A stretch of 64,000 nucleotides of DNA from Schistocerca nitens. Taxonomy: Eukaryota > Arthropoda > Insecta > Orthoptera > Acrididae. The translations under genes were made by a program, and so were the position numbers. Shown here one piece after another: positions 1-11,155 of this stretch. The notes under the pieces were generated by a model, which ran no database searches, had not been told where the DNA came from, and saw only the letters and a program-made list of their open reading frames with translations. The first letter of the stretch is position 1; every line of letters starts with the position of its first letter. Where the stretch lies: positions 16,753,140-16,817,139 of the forward strand of contig NC_064623.1 of assembly GCF_023898315.1 (NCBI RefSeq), written 5' to 3'.

Positions 1-315
1 GCCCGCACCAATGTGTAACATAAAGGGTCAGGGAACTTGAATGGGAATCCTCGGGAGAAAGACAAAGTAGTTCTCACGAAACCCTACAACCTACATTTAG
101 AGGACTGTATTCGTAGATCACTGTGCGGCCATCATACTGCCACCAATTTATACCTCGCATAGGGATCGTGAGAAATAGATGATATCACAGGCGGCATATA
201 TTTCTGTCACTTGATACCCGAATGGAATAGGAATGACAATCGCTAATAATAGTACAATGTTCCCTCCGCCATGTACTGTACACTGGCTTGCCGAGTCTAT
301 GTGTAGATGTAGATC
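1..315 (+). mobile_element. 3' end of a CR1/jockey-like LINE
   Basis: This is the 5'-truncated tail of a non-LTR retrotransposon. The last 80 bases contain the phrase CCCTCCGCCATG followed by a TGTAGATGTAGATC end. The LINE at 26880-28396 ends almost identically (CCCTCCGCCACAC, then TGTAGATGTGGATG), so both belong to one family. The first 60 bases also resemble that copy just after its reverse transcriptase domain. No open frame survives here. The window begins inside the element. Confidence 0.75.
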
Positions 316-689
316 ACAGTGAACAAGAGTCACGAAGAGGGGACGGAAGGGAAGCTTTTACGCCATACTTTCTAAGAATGTGATGTAATACTGTGAACGT
401 ATACGAGAAGAATGGATACGAAGTAACGGTTACGTCGTAAATGGTTTACGGCAGGTATAAACTCGAGTGAGCAGCGAGAGCAATTGGCAGTCAAGGAAAC
501 TAGTAACCCACTAATAATGGAGCCAGTGGTGGGGCTAGCTAGGTTGTAAAACTGTTGCAGCTACAGTTGTGAAGTTGTACAGAACATCGACTTCCTCTTC
601 AGCCGGACGCAATTTTCTTTTACGAATACTGTCCATCGCGAGATTGAATGCCGCAGCTGCGGGCAAATAACGCTCCCCGATGGCGTATA
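316..689. other. Unassigned intergenic sequence
   Basis: I see no gene, tRNA-like box or recognised repeat here. Short open frames have no domain or repeat support. Confidence 0.5.
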
Positions 690-920
690 CAGGGTGTCCC
701 AGAAGGAATGCTCAACATTGAGTGATATGACAGGAACGATGATTTCGGAGCAAAATAGTACAGTAAATATTGGCTCTAAAAAGCACACCTCAAGAGCCAT
801 GACCACTACATCATCGACACTCTGAAACAAATCTCTTCTACTGCAAGCTCTTTCCTTCCCATATTTTGCGAAAAAGTGGTGATGCAAAACTGTAAATTGG
901 ATATTACTGACAGTATCTCC
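690..920. mobile_element. Terminal fragment of a mariner-like DNA transposon
   Basis: The segment begins with CAGGGTGTCCCAGAAGG directly after TA (688-689), the usual start of a family of IS630-Tc1-mariner elements. The next 200 bases resemble the untranslated end of that family from memory. No matching inverted end or transposase is seen, so this is one broken end. The right boundary is a guess. Confidence 0.55.
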
Positions 921-1534
921 CGGGAACATTGCCTGCTATAGGACTCGCACAGCCACGTGTTCGGCAACATTGACGGACACTGCGTCCTGTCAACGTTTGC
1001 GACAACACATTTCCGGCCCCGACGTGCTCGTATGAGGCACACTATGGGCGCAAGCCAGCTAGTGGAAGGGACTGCAGCTCTCCTGCACTTGAATTCCGCA
1101 AGGAAAAAAGTTAAGAAGAAAAACGAAGATCTGGCTTTGCAAAGCAGTTTTCTTTTTCAGTAAGCTGACTGTTCCCGTAAGAATGTTGAAACACAATTTT
1201 GTATGTATCGTTTAAAAGGAATTCGTTCGAGAATTGATAAAAACGAGTACCAATATAAAAGACTGGATACCAGTTACACTCTGACTGGTGATCAATGTTC
1301 AGCTTTTGGCTACTAGACATCCATGCAGAAGGTCGTTGTACCTCTTTAAAGTACACTCCTCATCGACAGACCTCTTGATGACAGACATTTGCAACGCTTT
1401 GGTGTAGGGACACGAGGAATTCATTAAAGCTGCGTGAAATAATAGTCAAATGTGTATTTAATATTTTATTTTGCTCACCAGTACAGTACATAACTGGCAG
1501 CTCCATAAATGCGGGTTTCACTTCTTTTTATATA
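921..1534. other. Unassigned sequence between transposons
   Basis: I recognise no domain in the short open frames on either strand. The A-rich stretch near 1100-1130 is the only feature seen. Confidence 0.45.
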
Positions 1535-3113
1535 TAGGGTGTTACAAAAGATACGGCCAAACTTTCAGGAAACATTCCTCACACAAAAGAAAGAAAATAT
1601 GTTATGTGGACATGTGTCCGGAAACGCTTACTTTCCATGTTAGAGCTCATTTTATTACTTGTCTTCAAATCACATTTACCATGGAATGGAAACACACAGC
1701 AACAGAACGTACCAGCGTGACTTCAAACACTTTGTTACAGGAAATGTTCAAAATGTCCTCCGGTAGCGAGGATACATGCGTCCACCCACCGTCGCATGGA
1801 ATCCCTGATGCGCTGATGCAGCCCTGGAGAATGGCGTATTGTATCACAGCCGTCCACAATACGAGCACGAAGAGTCTCTACATTTGGTACAGGGGTTACG
1901 TACACAAGAGCTTTCAAATGCCCGCATAAATGAAAGTCAAGAGGGTTGAGGTCAGGAGAGCGTGGAGGCCATGGAATTGTTCCGCCTCTACCAATCCATC
2001 GGTCACCGAATCTGTTGTTGAGAAGCGTACGAACACTTCGACTGAAATGTGCAGGAGCTCCATCGTGCATGAACCACATGTTGTGTCGTACTTGTCAAGG
2101 CACATGTTCTATCAGCACAGGTAGAGTATCCCGTATGAAATCATGATAACGTGCTCCATTGAGCGTAGGTGGAAGAACATGGGGCCCAATCAAGACATCA
2201 CCAACAACGCCTGCCCAAACGTTCACAGAAAATCTGTTTTGATGACGTGATTGTACAATTGAGTGCGGATTCTCGCCAGCCCACACATGTTGATTGTGAA
2301 AATTTACAATTTGATCACGTTGGAATGAAGCGTCATCCGTAAAGAGAACATTTGCACTGAAGTGAGGATTGACACATTGTTGGATGAACCATTCGCAGAA
2401 GTGTACCCGTGGAGGCCAATCAGCTGCTGGTAGCGCCTGCACACGCTGTACATGGTACGGAAACAACTGGTTCTCCCTTAGCACTCTCCATACAGTGACG
2501 TGGTCAACGTTACCTTGGACAGCAGCAACTTCTCTGACGCTGACATTAGGGTTATCGTCAACTGCACGAAGAATTGCCTCCTCCATTGCAGGTGTCCTCA
2601 TCGTTCTAGGTGTTCCCCAGTCGCGAGTCATAGGCTGGAATGTTCCGTGCTCCCTAAGACGCCGATCAATTGCTTCGAACGTCTTCCTGTCGGGACACCT
2701 TCGTTCTGGAAATCTGTCTCGATACAAACGTATCGCGCCACGGCTATTGCCCCGTGCTAATGCATACATCAAATGGGCATCTGCCAACTCCGCATTTCTA
2801 AACACTGCACTGACTGCAAAACCACGTTCGTGATGAACACTAACCTGTTGATGCGACGTACTGATGTGCTTGATGCTAGTACTGTAGAGCAATGAGTCGC
2901 ATGTCAACACAAGCACCGAAGTCAACATTACCTTCCTTCAACTGGGCCAACTGGCGGTGAATCGAGGAAGTACAGTACATACTGACGAAACTAAAATGAG
3001 CTCTAACGTGGAAATTAAGCGTTTCCGGACACATGTCCATATAACATCTTTTCTTTATTTGTGTGTGAGGAATGTTTCATGAAAGTTTGGCCGTACCTTT
3101 TTGCAACACCCTG
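1535..3113 (-). mobile_element. DD41D mariner-like DNA transposon, nearly full length
   Basis: The element is 1,579 bp and flanked by TA on both sides (1533-1534 and 3114-3115). Its inverted ends start AGGGTGTTACAAAAG on the left and CAGGGTGTTGCAAAAAGG on the right, read inward. They stay similar for about 110 bp, to near 1650 and 2990. The body codes one transposase on the minus strand. A shorter relative with a large internal deletion lies at 11517-12544, so the family amplified here. It is a cut-and-paste element of the IS630-Tc1-mariner superfamily. One in-frame stop means this copy is probably no longer self-mobile. Confidence 0.92.
1735..2805 (-). pseudogene. DD41D transposase with one internal stop
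   Basis: This encoded the enzyme that binds the element ends and catalyses cut-and-paste transposition. Reading from 2805 the protein starts at a GTG (VFRNAELADAHLM) where the sibling at 12236 has ATG (MFTNAALADAHLM), so the start codon has probably decayed. The open frame runs upstream to 2928. The N-terminal part has two helix-turn-helix-like segments. The catalytic region has VLFTDDASF, then MHDGAPAHFS, then SPDLNPLDF. I count 41 residues between the second and third aspartates, hence DD41D. A TGA at 2095-2097 interrupts an otherwise continuous frame, which resumes directly as QVRHNMWFMHDG and ends at 1735. All three acidic residues are kept. Confidence 0.88.
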
Positions 3114-3115
3114 TA

Positions 3116-4345
3116 CTGCTTTCGTTGATGCATAGCTCTGGTGGTAGATGGACGTATAATGGCAAATACGGAAGCATCATGAACACATTACACTACCATT
3201 GCTAACACAGTGTCACAATAGCGTCGGCATTCAAAATAGGTCCCAGTTATCTCCGAACAGATGAATACGGGTCCTGTACGGTTTTCAACGGAATCTTGTA
3301 CCATTCCTCCTGCAAAATAATAGAAAGTTTAGGTACCGATAATGGAGGTGAGTAGGGTCACGCACCCTTCACCGAAGACAAAATACAAATGTTCAGTAAT
3401 AGTGAGGTGTGGTGAGGTGGCCAGCGAGACGCGACAATCCATCCTCGTCCTCACAAAACCTGGAGTTGTGTCAACAGCGGCCCTCTCTCTTGGAACAGAG
3501 CATTAACATTGGCCAACAAACATGCGGTGGACGCGATCAGCAGGACTGGTCGCAATCCTTGGCGGTAACGCAGAGTAACCGTGGGTCCCATGAAATATCA
3601 CGATATGGCTGCCCCCGCCATGTTTCACTATTGGGACGTAAACTCAGCCAGAAGTTGGAAACAGTGTGAAACAATCAAAATATCCACGGGTGTACTGCCG
3701 GTCTACTCGGTATTAAATCGGCCGCCGCCGCGACCGAACCCAGTTCCCTCTGAGCAGCCATAGTGTACGGATCTCCGTACCGGCACGTTCGCAGGAGCTC
3801 AGTCCGTCAGTTCACCTGATGATGGCGACATGTATGATCGCCGAAATATTGTGCCCGTTGGACACTGTAGACCGGCAGTACACCAGTGTATGTTTTGATT
3901 ATCAAATACGCCGGGAGAAACTCAAGAATCACATCAGTGTGAAACAAGACTCACCTGACCGAATGTCTTTCTTCCATCGCTCCACAGTTCAGTTCTGCTG
4001 TTACGGGCATTTGCATCACTGGTGAGTGGTCTGGGGGTCCCGGCTCACCCTTCAAGTCCCTGCTTCTGGAGCCCTTTCCCTGTTGTTCTGATGCTGACAG
4101 GCTTTGCGAGTGCGACATTCATTTCTGCAGTGACTTTTGCTACCGTAGTCCCGTTTATTTTCGCCCTAGTCCCCCTTTAATGACCATCTGTAAGAATTAC
4201 TCAACACACACATTCGTAAAAGCTAGGACCTAAACAGCAGTTACCTGTTGCGGCGTTCAATATAACCGAAACTACCAGAAGCGCTTCGTTCGCGACATTT
4301 TTCAACGGAACAATCGCTTGTTTCTTTCGTTACATTTGACACGTC
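3116..4345 (-). mobile_element. Decayed Tc1-like transposon with an insertion
   Basis: Short minus-strand blocks match a Tc1-like transposase: near 4020-3955 a segment beginning SDANARN followed by KTFGQ, and near 3610-3400 blocks equivalent to the region between the catalytic residues. Many stops and frame changes separate the blocks, so it is old. It is interrupted by a 260-bp fold-back repeat at 3675-3934 flanked by a 13-bp duplication. That insertion splits two blocks that are contiguous in relatives. The terminal repeats were not resolved, so both ends are approximate. Confidence 0.75.
3675..3934. repeat. Fold-back repeat inserted in a Tc1-like element, 13-bp TSD
   Basis: The insert is 260 bp and flanked by CAGTGTGAAACAA at 3662-3674 and 3935-3947. 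It carries an 18-bp perfect inverted repeat: GGTGTACTGCCGGTCTAC at 3689-3706 and its complement at 3867-3884. Between the arms is TGATGATGGCGAC followed by GCCGAAATATTG. The long duplication points to target-primed or staggered integration rather than a TA-specific transposase. Two other repeats (36236-36500 and 52326-52557) share the plan of inverted arms next to a GATGGC/GAAA-type motif. The class is unknown to me. Confidence 0.75.
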
Positions 4346-5232
4346 GCGCCCATTGTTATAGACGATCAAAGGACAATTAATACTGTTACAAAATTTGGAG
4401 TAGGAATTGAAATACGACGAGAAGAAACAAAAACTCTGTGGTTTGCCGATGACATCGTAATTCTGTCAGAGACAGCAAAGGACTTCGAAGAATAGTCGAA
4501 CGGAATGGATAGTGTCTTAAAAGACGGATATATGATGAATATCAACAAAAGCAAAACGAGGATAGTGGAATGTAGTCGAAATAAATGAGGTGATCCTGAG
4601 GGAACTAGATTAGGAAATCAGGCGCTTAAAGTAGTAAATGACTTTTGTTATTTCGGACGCAAAATAACTGACGATGGTCGAAGTAGAGAGAATATAAAAT
4701 GTAGACTGCCAACGGCAAGAAAAGATTGCTGAAGAAGAGACATTTGTTAACATCGAGTATAAATGTAAGGGTCAGAAAGTCCTTTCTGAAAGTATTTGTA
4801 TGGAATGTAGCCATGTATGGAAGCGGAAGATGGACGATGAATAGTGAAGACAAGAAGAGAATAGAAGTTTTGAAATGTGGTGCTACAGAATAATTCTGAG
4901 GATTAGATGGGTCCATCACGTAACTAATAAGGAGGTACTGAATACAACTCGGCGGAATAGGAATTTGTGGCACAACGTGAGTAGAAGAAGGGACCGGTTG
5001 GTAGGATATGTTCTGAGGCATCAAGGGATCACCAATTTAGTATTGGAGGGAAGCACGGAGGGTAGAAATCGTATAGGGAGACCAAGGCATGAATGCACTA
5101 AACAGATTCAGACGGATGTCGATGTCGGTTACAGTAGTTACTCGGAGATGAAGAAGCTTGCACAGGATAGAGTACTATTGAGAGCTGCATCAAACCAGTC
5201 TCAGGACTGAAGACCACAACTATAAACAAAAA
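4346..5232 (+). mobile_element. RTE-like LINE fragment, 5' truncated
   Basis: The translation shows a reverse transcriptase active-site box (LWFADDIVILSE near 4435), then VVNDFCYFGRKITDDGRS near 4635, and a conserved C-terminal part with RRRDRLVGYVLRHQGI (near 4990) and GRNRIGRPRHE (near 5065). It ends with AAACCAGTCTCAGGACTGAAGACCACAAC. Position 42345-42437 carries the same 3' end with an (AAC)n tail. Several in-frame stops and at least one frame change are present. The clade call (RTE-like) rests on memory of the C-terminal motif and is less sure than the LINE call. Confidence 0.82.
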
Positions 5233-6389
5233 ACTTCGTTTGCCACAAATCAGAGAAATCATCAGGAGGAAACTGGAAACGTGTCGTGTCGCCCCCCCCC
5301 CCCCCCCCCGCTCATCTCTTCTACCACGCGCGACTGAACTTCGTAGTATCAAGGTGTTAGGCGAAGGGCGCAATACGCATTTAACATGTGTTGCCCTAAG
5401 ATTCTGGTGACTTTTCTGGAGATATCTGTAACGAACGGGATACGCTCTAGTGATTTGTGCTCCCCCCTTTTTTTCGTGTAGCTGTCTAGGTACAACCTGT
5501 CGAAACAGACGCCTTGTATCTATTTCTTCCGAATGTTTTCAACAGAAGAGAGAATCATACTCTGAGAATTAAATTTTCAGCCACGGCTTTTGTCAGAAAA
5601 CGAGAGCACACACACACATTCACACAGTCACACTGACACAACTCACGCACACATGAGCACCGTCTCCGGCCGGCCGCTGCGTCTACACGCTGTGAGAATC
5701 AGATGTAAACAAACGACTCTTCACGCCTCCCTGCCTCTCGCCGGCAGCTGCTACGCTAGCGGCAGGAAGTGTTGGCAGCACTGACTACAAGTTGAGGGGA
5801 GTGATCGGAAGGGGAGAACCAGTAGGAGCGAGGGATCAGGGAAGCGGCGCACGTACTCAGCTGCGTCCAGCCAGCGACGATTCGTGACACCTCAGTAAAC
5901 AAACCATTTTATCTACTTCTACTGAGACAAAAATGAGATTTTTCCAGTGTTTTTTTTCCAAATTTCCCCGATGTCTTTGATTTCCCTGATGGCTGATTTC
6001 CAGAACATGTGGCAACCCTGAAAACAGACCACAGGACTTCCTGTGCTGGTGGCCACGGGATGGACAACCCTCGTGGCACTGCACGAGCACCACCACCACC
6101 ACCACCCGGGGCACGTGCTGCATGGTCAGTTACAGCAACAGCAACCTGATGGTAACTTCCACCAGGATGGGACACCTTCCTGTTTCAGGTGCCACATAAC
6201 GCTAGCCCTTGTTTTCGAATTTCATTATCATTACCTTCAAACCGTAATGACTTCGGGCCTCGCTTGCATTACAGGTGTAAGACATATGCGTAACATTTCA
6301 GCATTGACTTTCTTGGAAGCTGGGACCAATCGCACGTAAAGCCTCTAGCCAGGCATGCAGGACAGGTCCCTCTACAATGTAACTAAGCC
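5233..6389. other. Non-coding stretch with simple repeats
   Basis: It holds a poly-C tract (5292-5309), a CA-rich microsatellite (about 5606-5655), and a CAC-rich run (about 6088-6110). No open frame shows a recognisable domain. A T-rich and C-rich block near 5945-6020 resembles a dispersed repeat that I cannot name. Confidence 0.5.
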
Positions 6390-7467
6390 TAATCAAATCC
6401 CGGCATTAACAGGTCGTATGGTCCCCTTGTCAGTTGGAAGGCTCTCTTGGAGCTTTCCAAGTGATTTATTGTTTCCAACTATGTGCCGCGTTGCCACATC
6501 TATTTCCTCACATTGGATTGCCAGCTGAATGGCCGAATACAAATCTTTCGAGGTCCCTTCACGCACTTTTCGCGCTGGTAACCCCCTCAAAAAATACATG
6601 AAGTGCCCTTCGCTCAGGCCTCCTTCAACAGAGCCCCATTCGCCTCATCGCTCTGACCCAACTGGTAAGTATACTCGTTAATTCCTCTTATCCTGTCCGC
6701 AAATTTCTCTACCGCTTCCCCCTTATCTCTTCGTCATTGCACTCAACCTCTCCCTAAAGTACCGAGCGCTATTCTGTTTCTTGTACCTTTGTAAAAGCCT
6801 CTACATTAACTGCTAAAACTGTCCTGCCACTCTTAAGGCCTCAGAACACCTTACATAAGTCTTCGCTTCACCCGTTAATCTAATCTTGGCTACATGTAAC
6901 AACTGTTCATCACACCAACCATTCATCACAGCTGAAGTTTCCAAGTCCTCCACAAACGAATGCACAATCACAGATGCCTTGCCAGAAAACGGACTAATCT
7001 AACTCGCGGCAGCTGGATCAATCTCCTGCTGCGGCATCCTAGGCAACAACGACTGATCCGACGCGGTTTCTCGCTCATTTCTATATGTTAACTCATTCCT
7101 CAACTGCGTACTGTCCGCTGTCAACTGCGGTACATTTTCCAACAAAATCCGTACCGCTTCTGGTTCCTATACACCTAGCATTCCTGACTGCCATTGTGTT
7201 GCTTTCGTTCCCAGTCAGTCCAAAAAAAAACCGTTGAAGTAATACAAAAGTAATCAAATGCCACGAAAAACAATAAAATATTATGCCTATGCAAAACATC
7301 TAAAATGGCCTGCCATGAGCCATACTCAAAAACACAAAAAGAAAGAAAACTGGTCCAAACTCACCACATCATGTGACTGTAATGCAGGCGGTGGGCTCGA
7401 ACATCGTACTGTAGAGACGATGTCCGCTATTCTGACACCAAATGTAGCAGCAACTTCTGCCACCAAA
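6390..7467 (-). mobile_element. Broken Gypsy-type LTR retrotransposon, gag region (fossil)
   Basis: The minus strand encodes pieces typical of a Ty3/Gypsy gag capsid region, for example FLRGLPARKVREGTSKDL with a following AIQLAIQCEE (about 6600-6500). Next to the candidate LTR are two closely spaced primer-binding-site-like phrases beginning TGGTGGCAG and TGGTGTCAG (about 7464 and 7443). No protease, reverse transcriptase or integrase is present, so the copy is broken and partial. It has several breaks and looks old. A 40-bp stretch near 6452-6495 is repeated inside the candidate LTR near 7510, so the structure is rearranged. Confidence 0.62.
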
Positions 7468-8050
7468 TGTAGTGGAAAGAGGTAGAAGGCACCGTATTAA
7501 AACTCGTCCGAGCTTTCCAAGTGATTTATTGTTTCCAACTACAGTGCCGCGTTCCCCTCGGACTGCGTCACCGGGTCCCGCACTGCTGAGGATGCCACTT
7601 CACTGTCTGCAAAACGGCTTGGCGTGGAATGGCTGCCCCAGCGACCCGTGCACACACTGGTGTGTGTCGGCCACACGTCAGGATGCGCCGATAGTCGACT
7701 CAGCAGTCTTCGCCCCTGCCACCTCACCGCCGTTCGCCGGGAGTCGCAGGCAGCCCACTGCACGTTTCTTCACCATCTCGGTTCACATCGCGGGTGACAA
7801 CAAGCGCCCGTGATCTGCAGTCCGAATCTGAGGCCCTTTGCCCTGGATGGCTCTGGTGCATGTTGGGAGCCAAGACGGCTGCTCGCAGTAGCAAACCATG
7901 GAGTGGCCCATCGCTGGCTGGCTATCAACCCCGTGTTGGCCTCAGAGGGTTGAACCAGCGACCCGCCATGGACTGGAACGCTGGCACCGCATCTGCTGCT
8001 GCATGTGGCCAGTGGTGTGACACGCCCCGCCGCCCAGGAGAGCTGTCACA
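7468..8050 (-). repeat. Candidate LTR of the Gypsy-type fossil
   Basis: Read on the minus strand this 583-bp block starts TGTGACAGCT and ends CCACTACA, giving the usual TG...CA ends. It carries an AATAAA polyadenylation-type signal near 7529 and lies just outside the primer-binding-site-like phrases. No second full LTR is seen. The outer end is a guess based on the TG dinucleotide. Confidence 0.4.
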
Positions 8051-8832
8051 CTTGAATGCCTCTCATTAGAAAACCCACACCCATTTTTATGTGGCTGTGC
8101 ACCTCTGCTTTGCTAATGCGCCGCTCCGAGTCATGTACTCACAACACCTAGGGTTGCACCAGTGGGCCCTTTCTGCCCGTAACTTGCGACATGCAAACCA
8201 CTGCATTTACTCTTTTCAGCAGTTCGGCGGCCCTGTGGCCTCCATTCTCCTTCGCAACAGCTGGTCGGTGTAACTTACTGTCAACAGGCCTGAGCCTGGC
8301 GGTAGCTTGTGCACTGAGAAATGTTGCACCGAATCTAACTTTCCTATCTTACACTGTGGTGCCGCTACAACACCAACACCTTCCTCTCTTCAGCCTCCAT
8401 TCGGACCCAATAAAACGACTTGCAGAGCTCTTGCTTCAGCTGAGCTTCACACTTCGATCGTTCTCATCTCTATCTCTTCAGTACGCAGCGTCGCATCGCA
8501 GTATTCGCACACCGCAGGTGCAGGAAACGTCCTTCATACTCAGGCATGCACGATTAAACACGATGCCATTAAACTTTCGTCGGAAGGAGCCAATGAGAAA
8601 GCAGAAATCTCATTAAAAACCGCTAGCTATTGCCAATCGTTCAACGAATATCAGCTGTAAAGTTGCCCATGGTGAATTCAAAATACTGCATCGTGGAAGT
8701 TTGTCGCTCTGTACACCTTCAGCTTTACATCAATTCCACAGGTCGTTTAGAAGGTCCACCGACATGTGCATTCAGGAAAATGGGCACTCGTTTCAACAAC
8801 TCGTTTAACTGAACATTCCAGCACCAGAACGT
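8051..8832. other. Unassigned sequence beside the candidate LTR
   Basis: Several overlapping open frames occur on the plus strand between 8091 and 8812, but none has a recognised domain and they contradict each other. It could be more of the retrotransposon or plain intergenic DNA. Confidence 0.4.
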
Positions 8833-8843
8833 CTGTCTTAACA

Positions 8844-9035
8844 AAAAAATGGCTCTGAGCACTATGGGACTCAACTGCTGAGGTCATTAGTCCCCTAGAA
8901 CTTAGAACTAGTTAAACCTAACTAACCTAAGGACATCACAAACATCCATGCCCGAGGCAGGATTCGAACCTGCGACCGTAGCGGTCTTGCGGTTCCAGAC
9001 TGCAGCGCCTTTAACCGCACGGCCACTTCGGCCGG
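8844..9035 (-). repeat. tRNA-derived SINE (family A, copy 1)
   Basis: Read on the minus strand it begins GCCGGCCGAAGTGGCCGTGC with an A-box-like TGGCCGTGCGG and a perfect B box GGTTCGAATCC, the internal promoter of RNA polymerase III. A 125-bp non-tRNA body and an A/T-rich tail follow. It is flanked by the 11-bp duplication CTGTCTTAACA at 8833-8843 and 9036-9046. A second copy lies at 16418-16617. It has no coding capacity and depends on a partner LINE. Confidence 0.93.
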
Positions 9036-9208
9036 CTGTCTTAACAGCAAAGCCAAGTATGTACAGCATGTTGCCTCCACTGGAGTGCAAAGTTTCCCGT
9101 TGAACGCAGTACATTGCAACTCACCAACTTCCCACCAGTGTGTTACCTGTTAAGTTGGTCGACTGGCACAAAAGGTTTGGAGGAGCGAGATAACCTGGCT
9201 ACAACATA

Positions 9209-10424
9209 CACCGAAGCACCCACGAAACTGGTATAGGCATGCACACTCAAATACAGAGATATGTACACACGCGGAATACGGCGCTGCAGTCGGCAATGCC
9301 CATATAACACAAGAGCCTGGCGCAATTGTTAGTTCGGTTACTGCTGCTACAATGGCAAGTTATCAAGATTTAAGTGAGTTTGAATGTGGTCTTATAGTCG
9401 GTGCACGAGCGATGGGGCACAGTATCTCCGAAGTAGCGATGAAGTGGGGATTTTCCCAGACGACCACTTCACGAGTGTATCGTGAATATCAGGAATCTGG
9501 TAAAACCTCAAATCTCCATCATTGCTACAGCCGGGAAAGATCCCACAAGAAAGGGACCAATGATGACTGAAGAGAATCATTCAACGTGACAGAAGTGCAA
9601 CCCTTCCGCAAATTACTGCAGATGTCAATGCTGGGCCATCACCAAGTGTCAGCGTGCGAACCATTCAACGAAAAATCATAAATATGGGCTTTCAGAGCCA
9701 AAGACCCACTCGTATACTATGATGATTGCATGACACAAAGCTTTACGCCTCGCCTGGGGCTGTCAAAACCGACACTGGACTGCTGATGACTGGAAACATG
9801 TTGCCTGGTCGGACGAGTCTCATTTCAAATTGTATCCAGCGGATGGACGCATACAAGTATGGGGACAACCTCACGAATCCATGGACCGTGCATGTCAGTG
9901 GGGGGCCGTTGAAATTGGTGGAGGCTCTGTAATGGTGTGGGGTGTGTGCAGTTGGAGTCATATGGGACCCCCGCTGCATCTAGATATGACTGACAGGTGA
10001 CACGTAAGTAACCATCGTACGTGATCACCTGCATTCAGTCATGTCTACTGTGCATTCCGACGGACTTTGGGAAGTCAATGCGACAATGCGACACCCCACA
10101 CCTCCAGAACTGATAGAGAGTGGTTCTAGCAACACTCTTCTGAGTTTGAACACTTCCGCTGGCCACCAAACGCACCAGACGTGAACCTTATTGGGCATAT
10201 CTGGGATGTCTTGCAACGTGCTGTCCAGAAGAGATCTCCATCCCCTCGTACTCTTACGGATTTATGAACACGCGTGCAGAATTCAGGGTGTCACTTCCAT
10301 CGAGCACTACTTTAGACAAGACATTAGTCGAGTCCATACCACGTCGTGTTGTGGCACTTTTGCGTCCTCGCGGGGGCCCTACACGATATTAGGCAGGTGT
10401 ACCAGTCTCTTTGGCTCTTCAGTG
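9209..10424 (+). mobile_element. Tc1-like DNA transposon, full length, inactive
   Basis: The ends are CACCGAAGCACC on the left and, inverted, CACTGAAGAGCC on the right, each next to TA (9207-9208 and 10425-10426). The length is 1,216 bp. Inside is a decayed plus-strand transposase. The ends have diverged from each other, which agrees with an old, inactive copy. Confidence 0.9.
9352..10389 (+). pseudogene. Tc1-like transposase pseudogene
   Basis: The first 73 codons are open and read MASYQDLSEFECGLIVGAR, then a helix-turn-helix with SISEVAMKWGFSQTTTSRVYR (one residue style of Tc1 HTH). After 9570 the frame shifts to RDRSATLPQITADVNAG and SVRTIQRKI (about 9585-9680), the second DNA-binding helix set. 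The catalytic half (9700-10389) is recognisable only as nucleotide similarity, with many stops. The end is placed at the TAG after GGGGGCCCTACACGATAT. It cannot make a working enzyme. Confidence 0.85.
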
Positions 10425-10426
10425 TA

Positions 10427-10855
10427 GATCGTCATGAGGTGAGGAGACACGCGAGAGGAAGAAGGGTGAGTGGGTGGGGGTGGGTGGGGGGACAAGCCAC
10501 GCCTGTCTCCCACAGTGCTGCCACCTCAGCCTGTGCCTCACTCTTCCACAGAAACACATGAATCTCGAACGGCAGCAAAGATCGTTTAAATGCTGTTCAG
10601 AACTGAAAATGAAATCCTCTAATGCGCTGACTTTTTTTAATAAAGATCCTTACTGCTACAATTATGTACACTTATCACGGGGAAAGGAAACAGTGCGAAA
10701 TAGAGTAAACTACACAGCAGACAACAACGGATACTTCACGCACTATTGACAGCTGATTAAAATGTTGGCCGCAGCCAGAAAGAAATGACTAGCAGCCGAA
10801 GCCTTGCGACTTCCACCAATTCGGAGCCTACAGAGCCGAGCAGTCAACTTAAGCT
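10427..10855. other. Unassigned sequence with a G-rich run
   Basis: The only feature is a GGGTGGGTGGGGG-type run near 10465-10490, which could form a quadruplex. No supported gene is present. Confidence 0.45.
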
Positions 10856-11002
10856 TCGTACACACCTAGCGACAAAATCGCGGATCACGAATCGCGGGAC
10901 AATTTTGAGGGCTGTGCCACGACTTATTTCTCGGGTTCTGCGACTGACGCGATACGAAAGTCCCTAGTCTCGGGATGCGCCTGGAAACGGGGAACATGTG
11001 AC

Positions 11003-11100
11003 AGTATCTCGAGACTTATTGTAGGCTGTACGTTTTCAGAGTCAGTTTCTAAGTATCTCGAGACTTATTGTAGGCTGTACGTTTTCAGAGTCAGTTTCTA
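11003..11100. repeat. Exact 49-bp tandem duplication
   Basis: Two adjacent copies, 11003-11051 and 11052-11100, each start AGTATCTCGAGACTTATTG and end CAGTTTCTA. I see no differences between the copies. The duplication lies inside the PIF-like element and looks recent. Confidence 0.93.
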
Positions 11101-11155
11101 CTTGCCCGCGACGGAGAGGGCATTGCAAAAAATTGAGGATTTTGAAGCGATGACA

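Noticed and set aside
8944-9020. tRNA gene
   Set aside because: It has a B box and tRNA-like head but is part of a SINE with a target duplication. A second copy at 16418-16617 has the same non-tRNA body.
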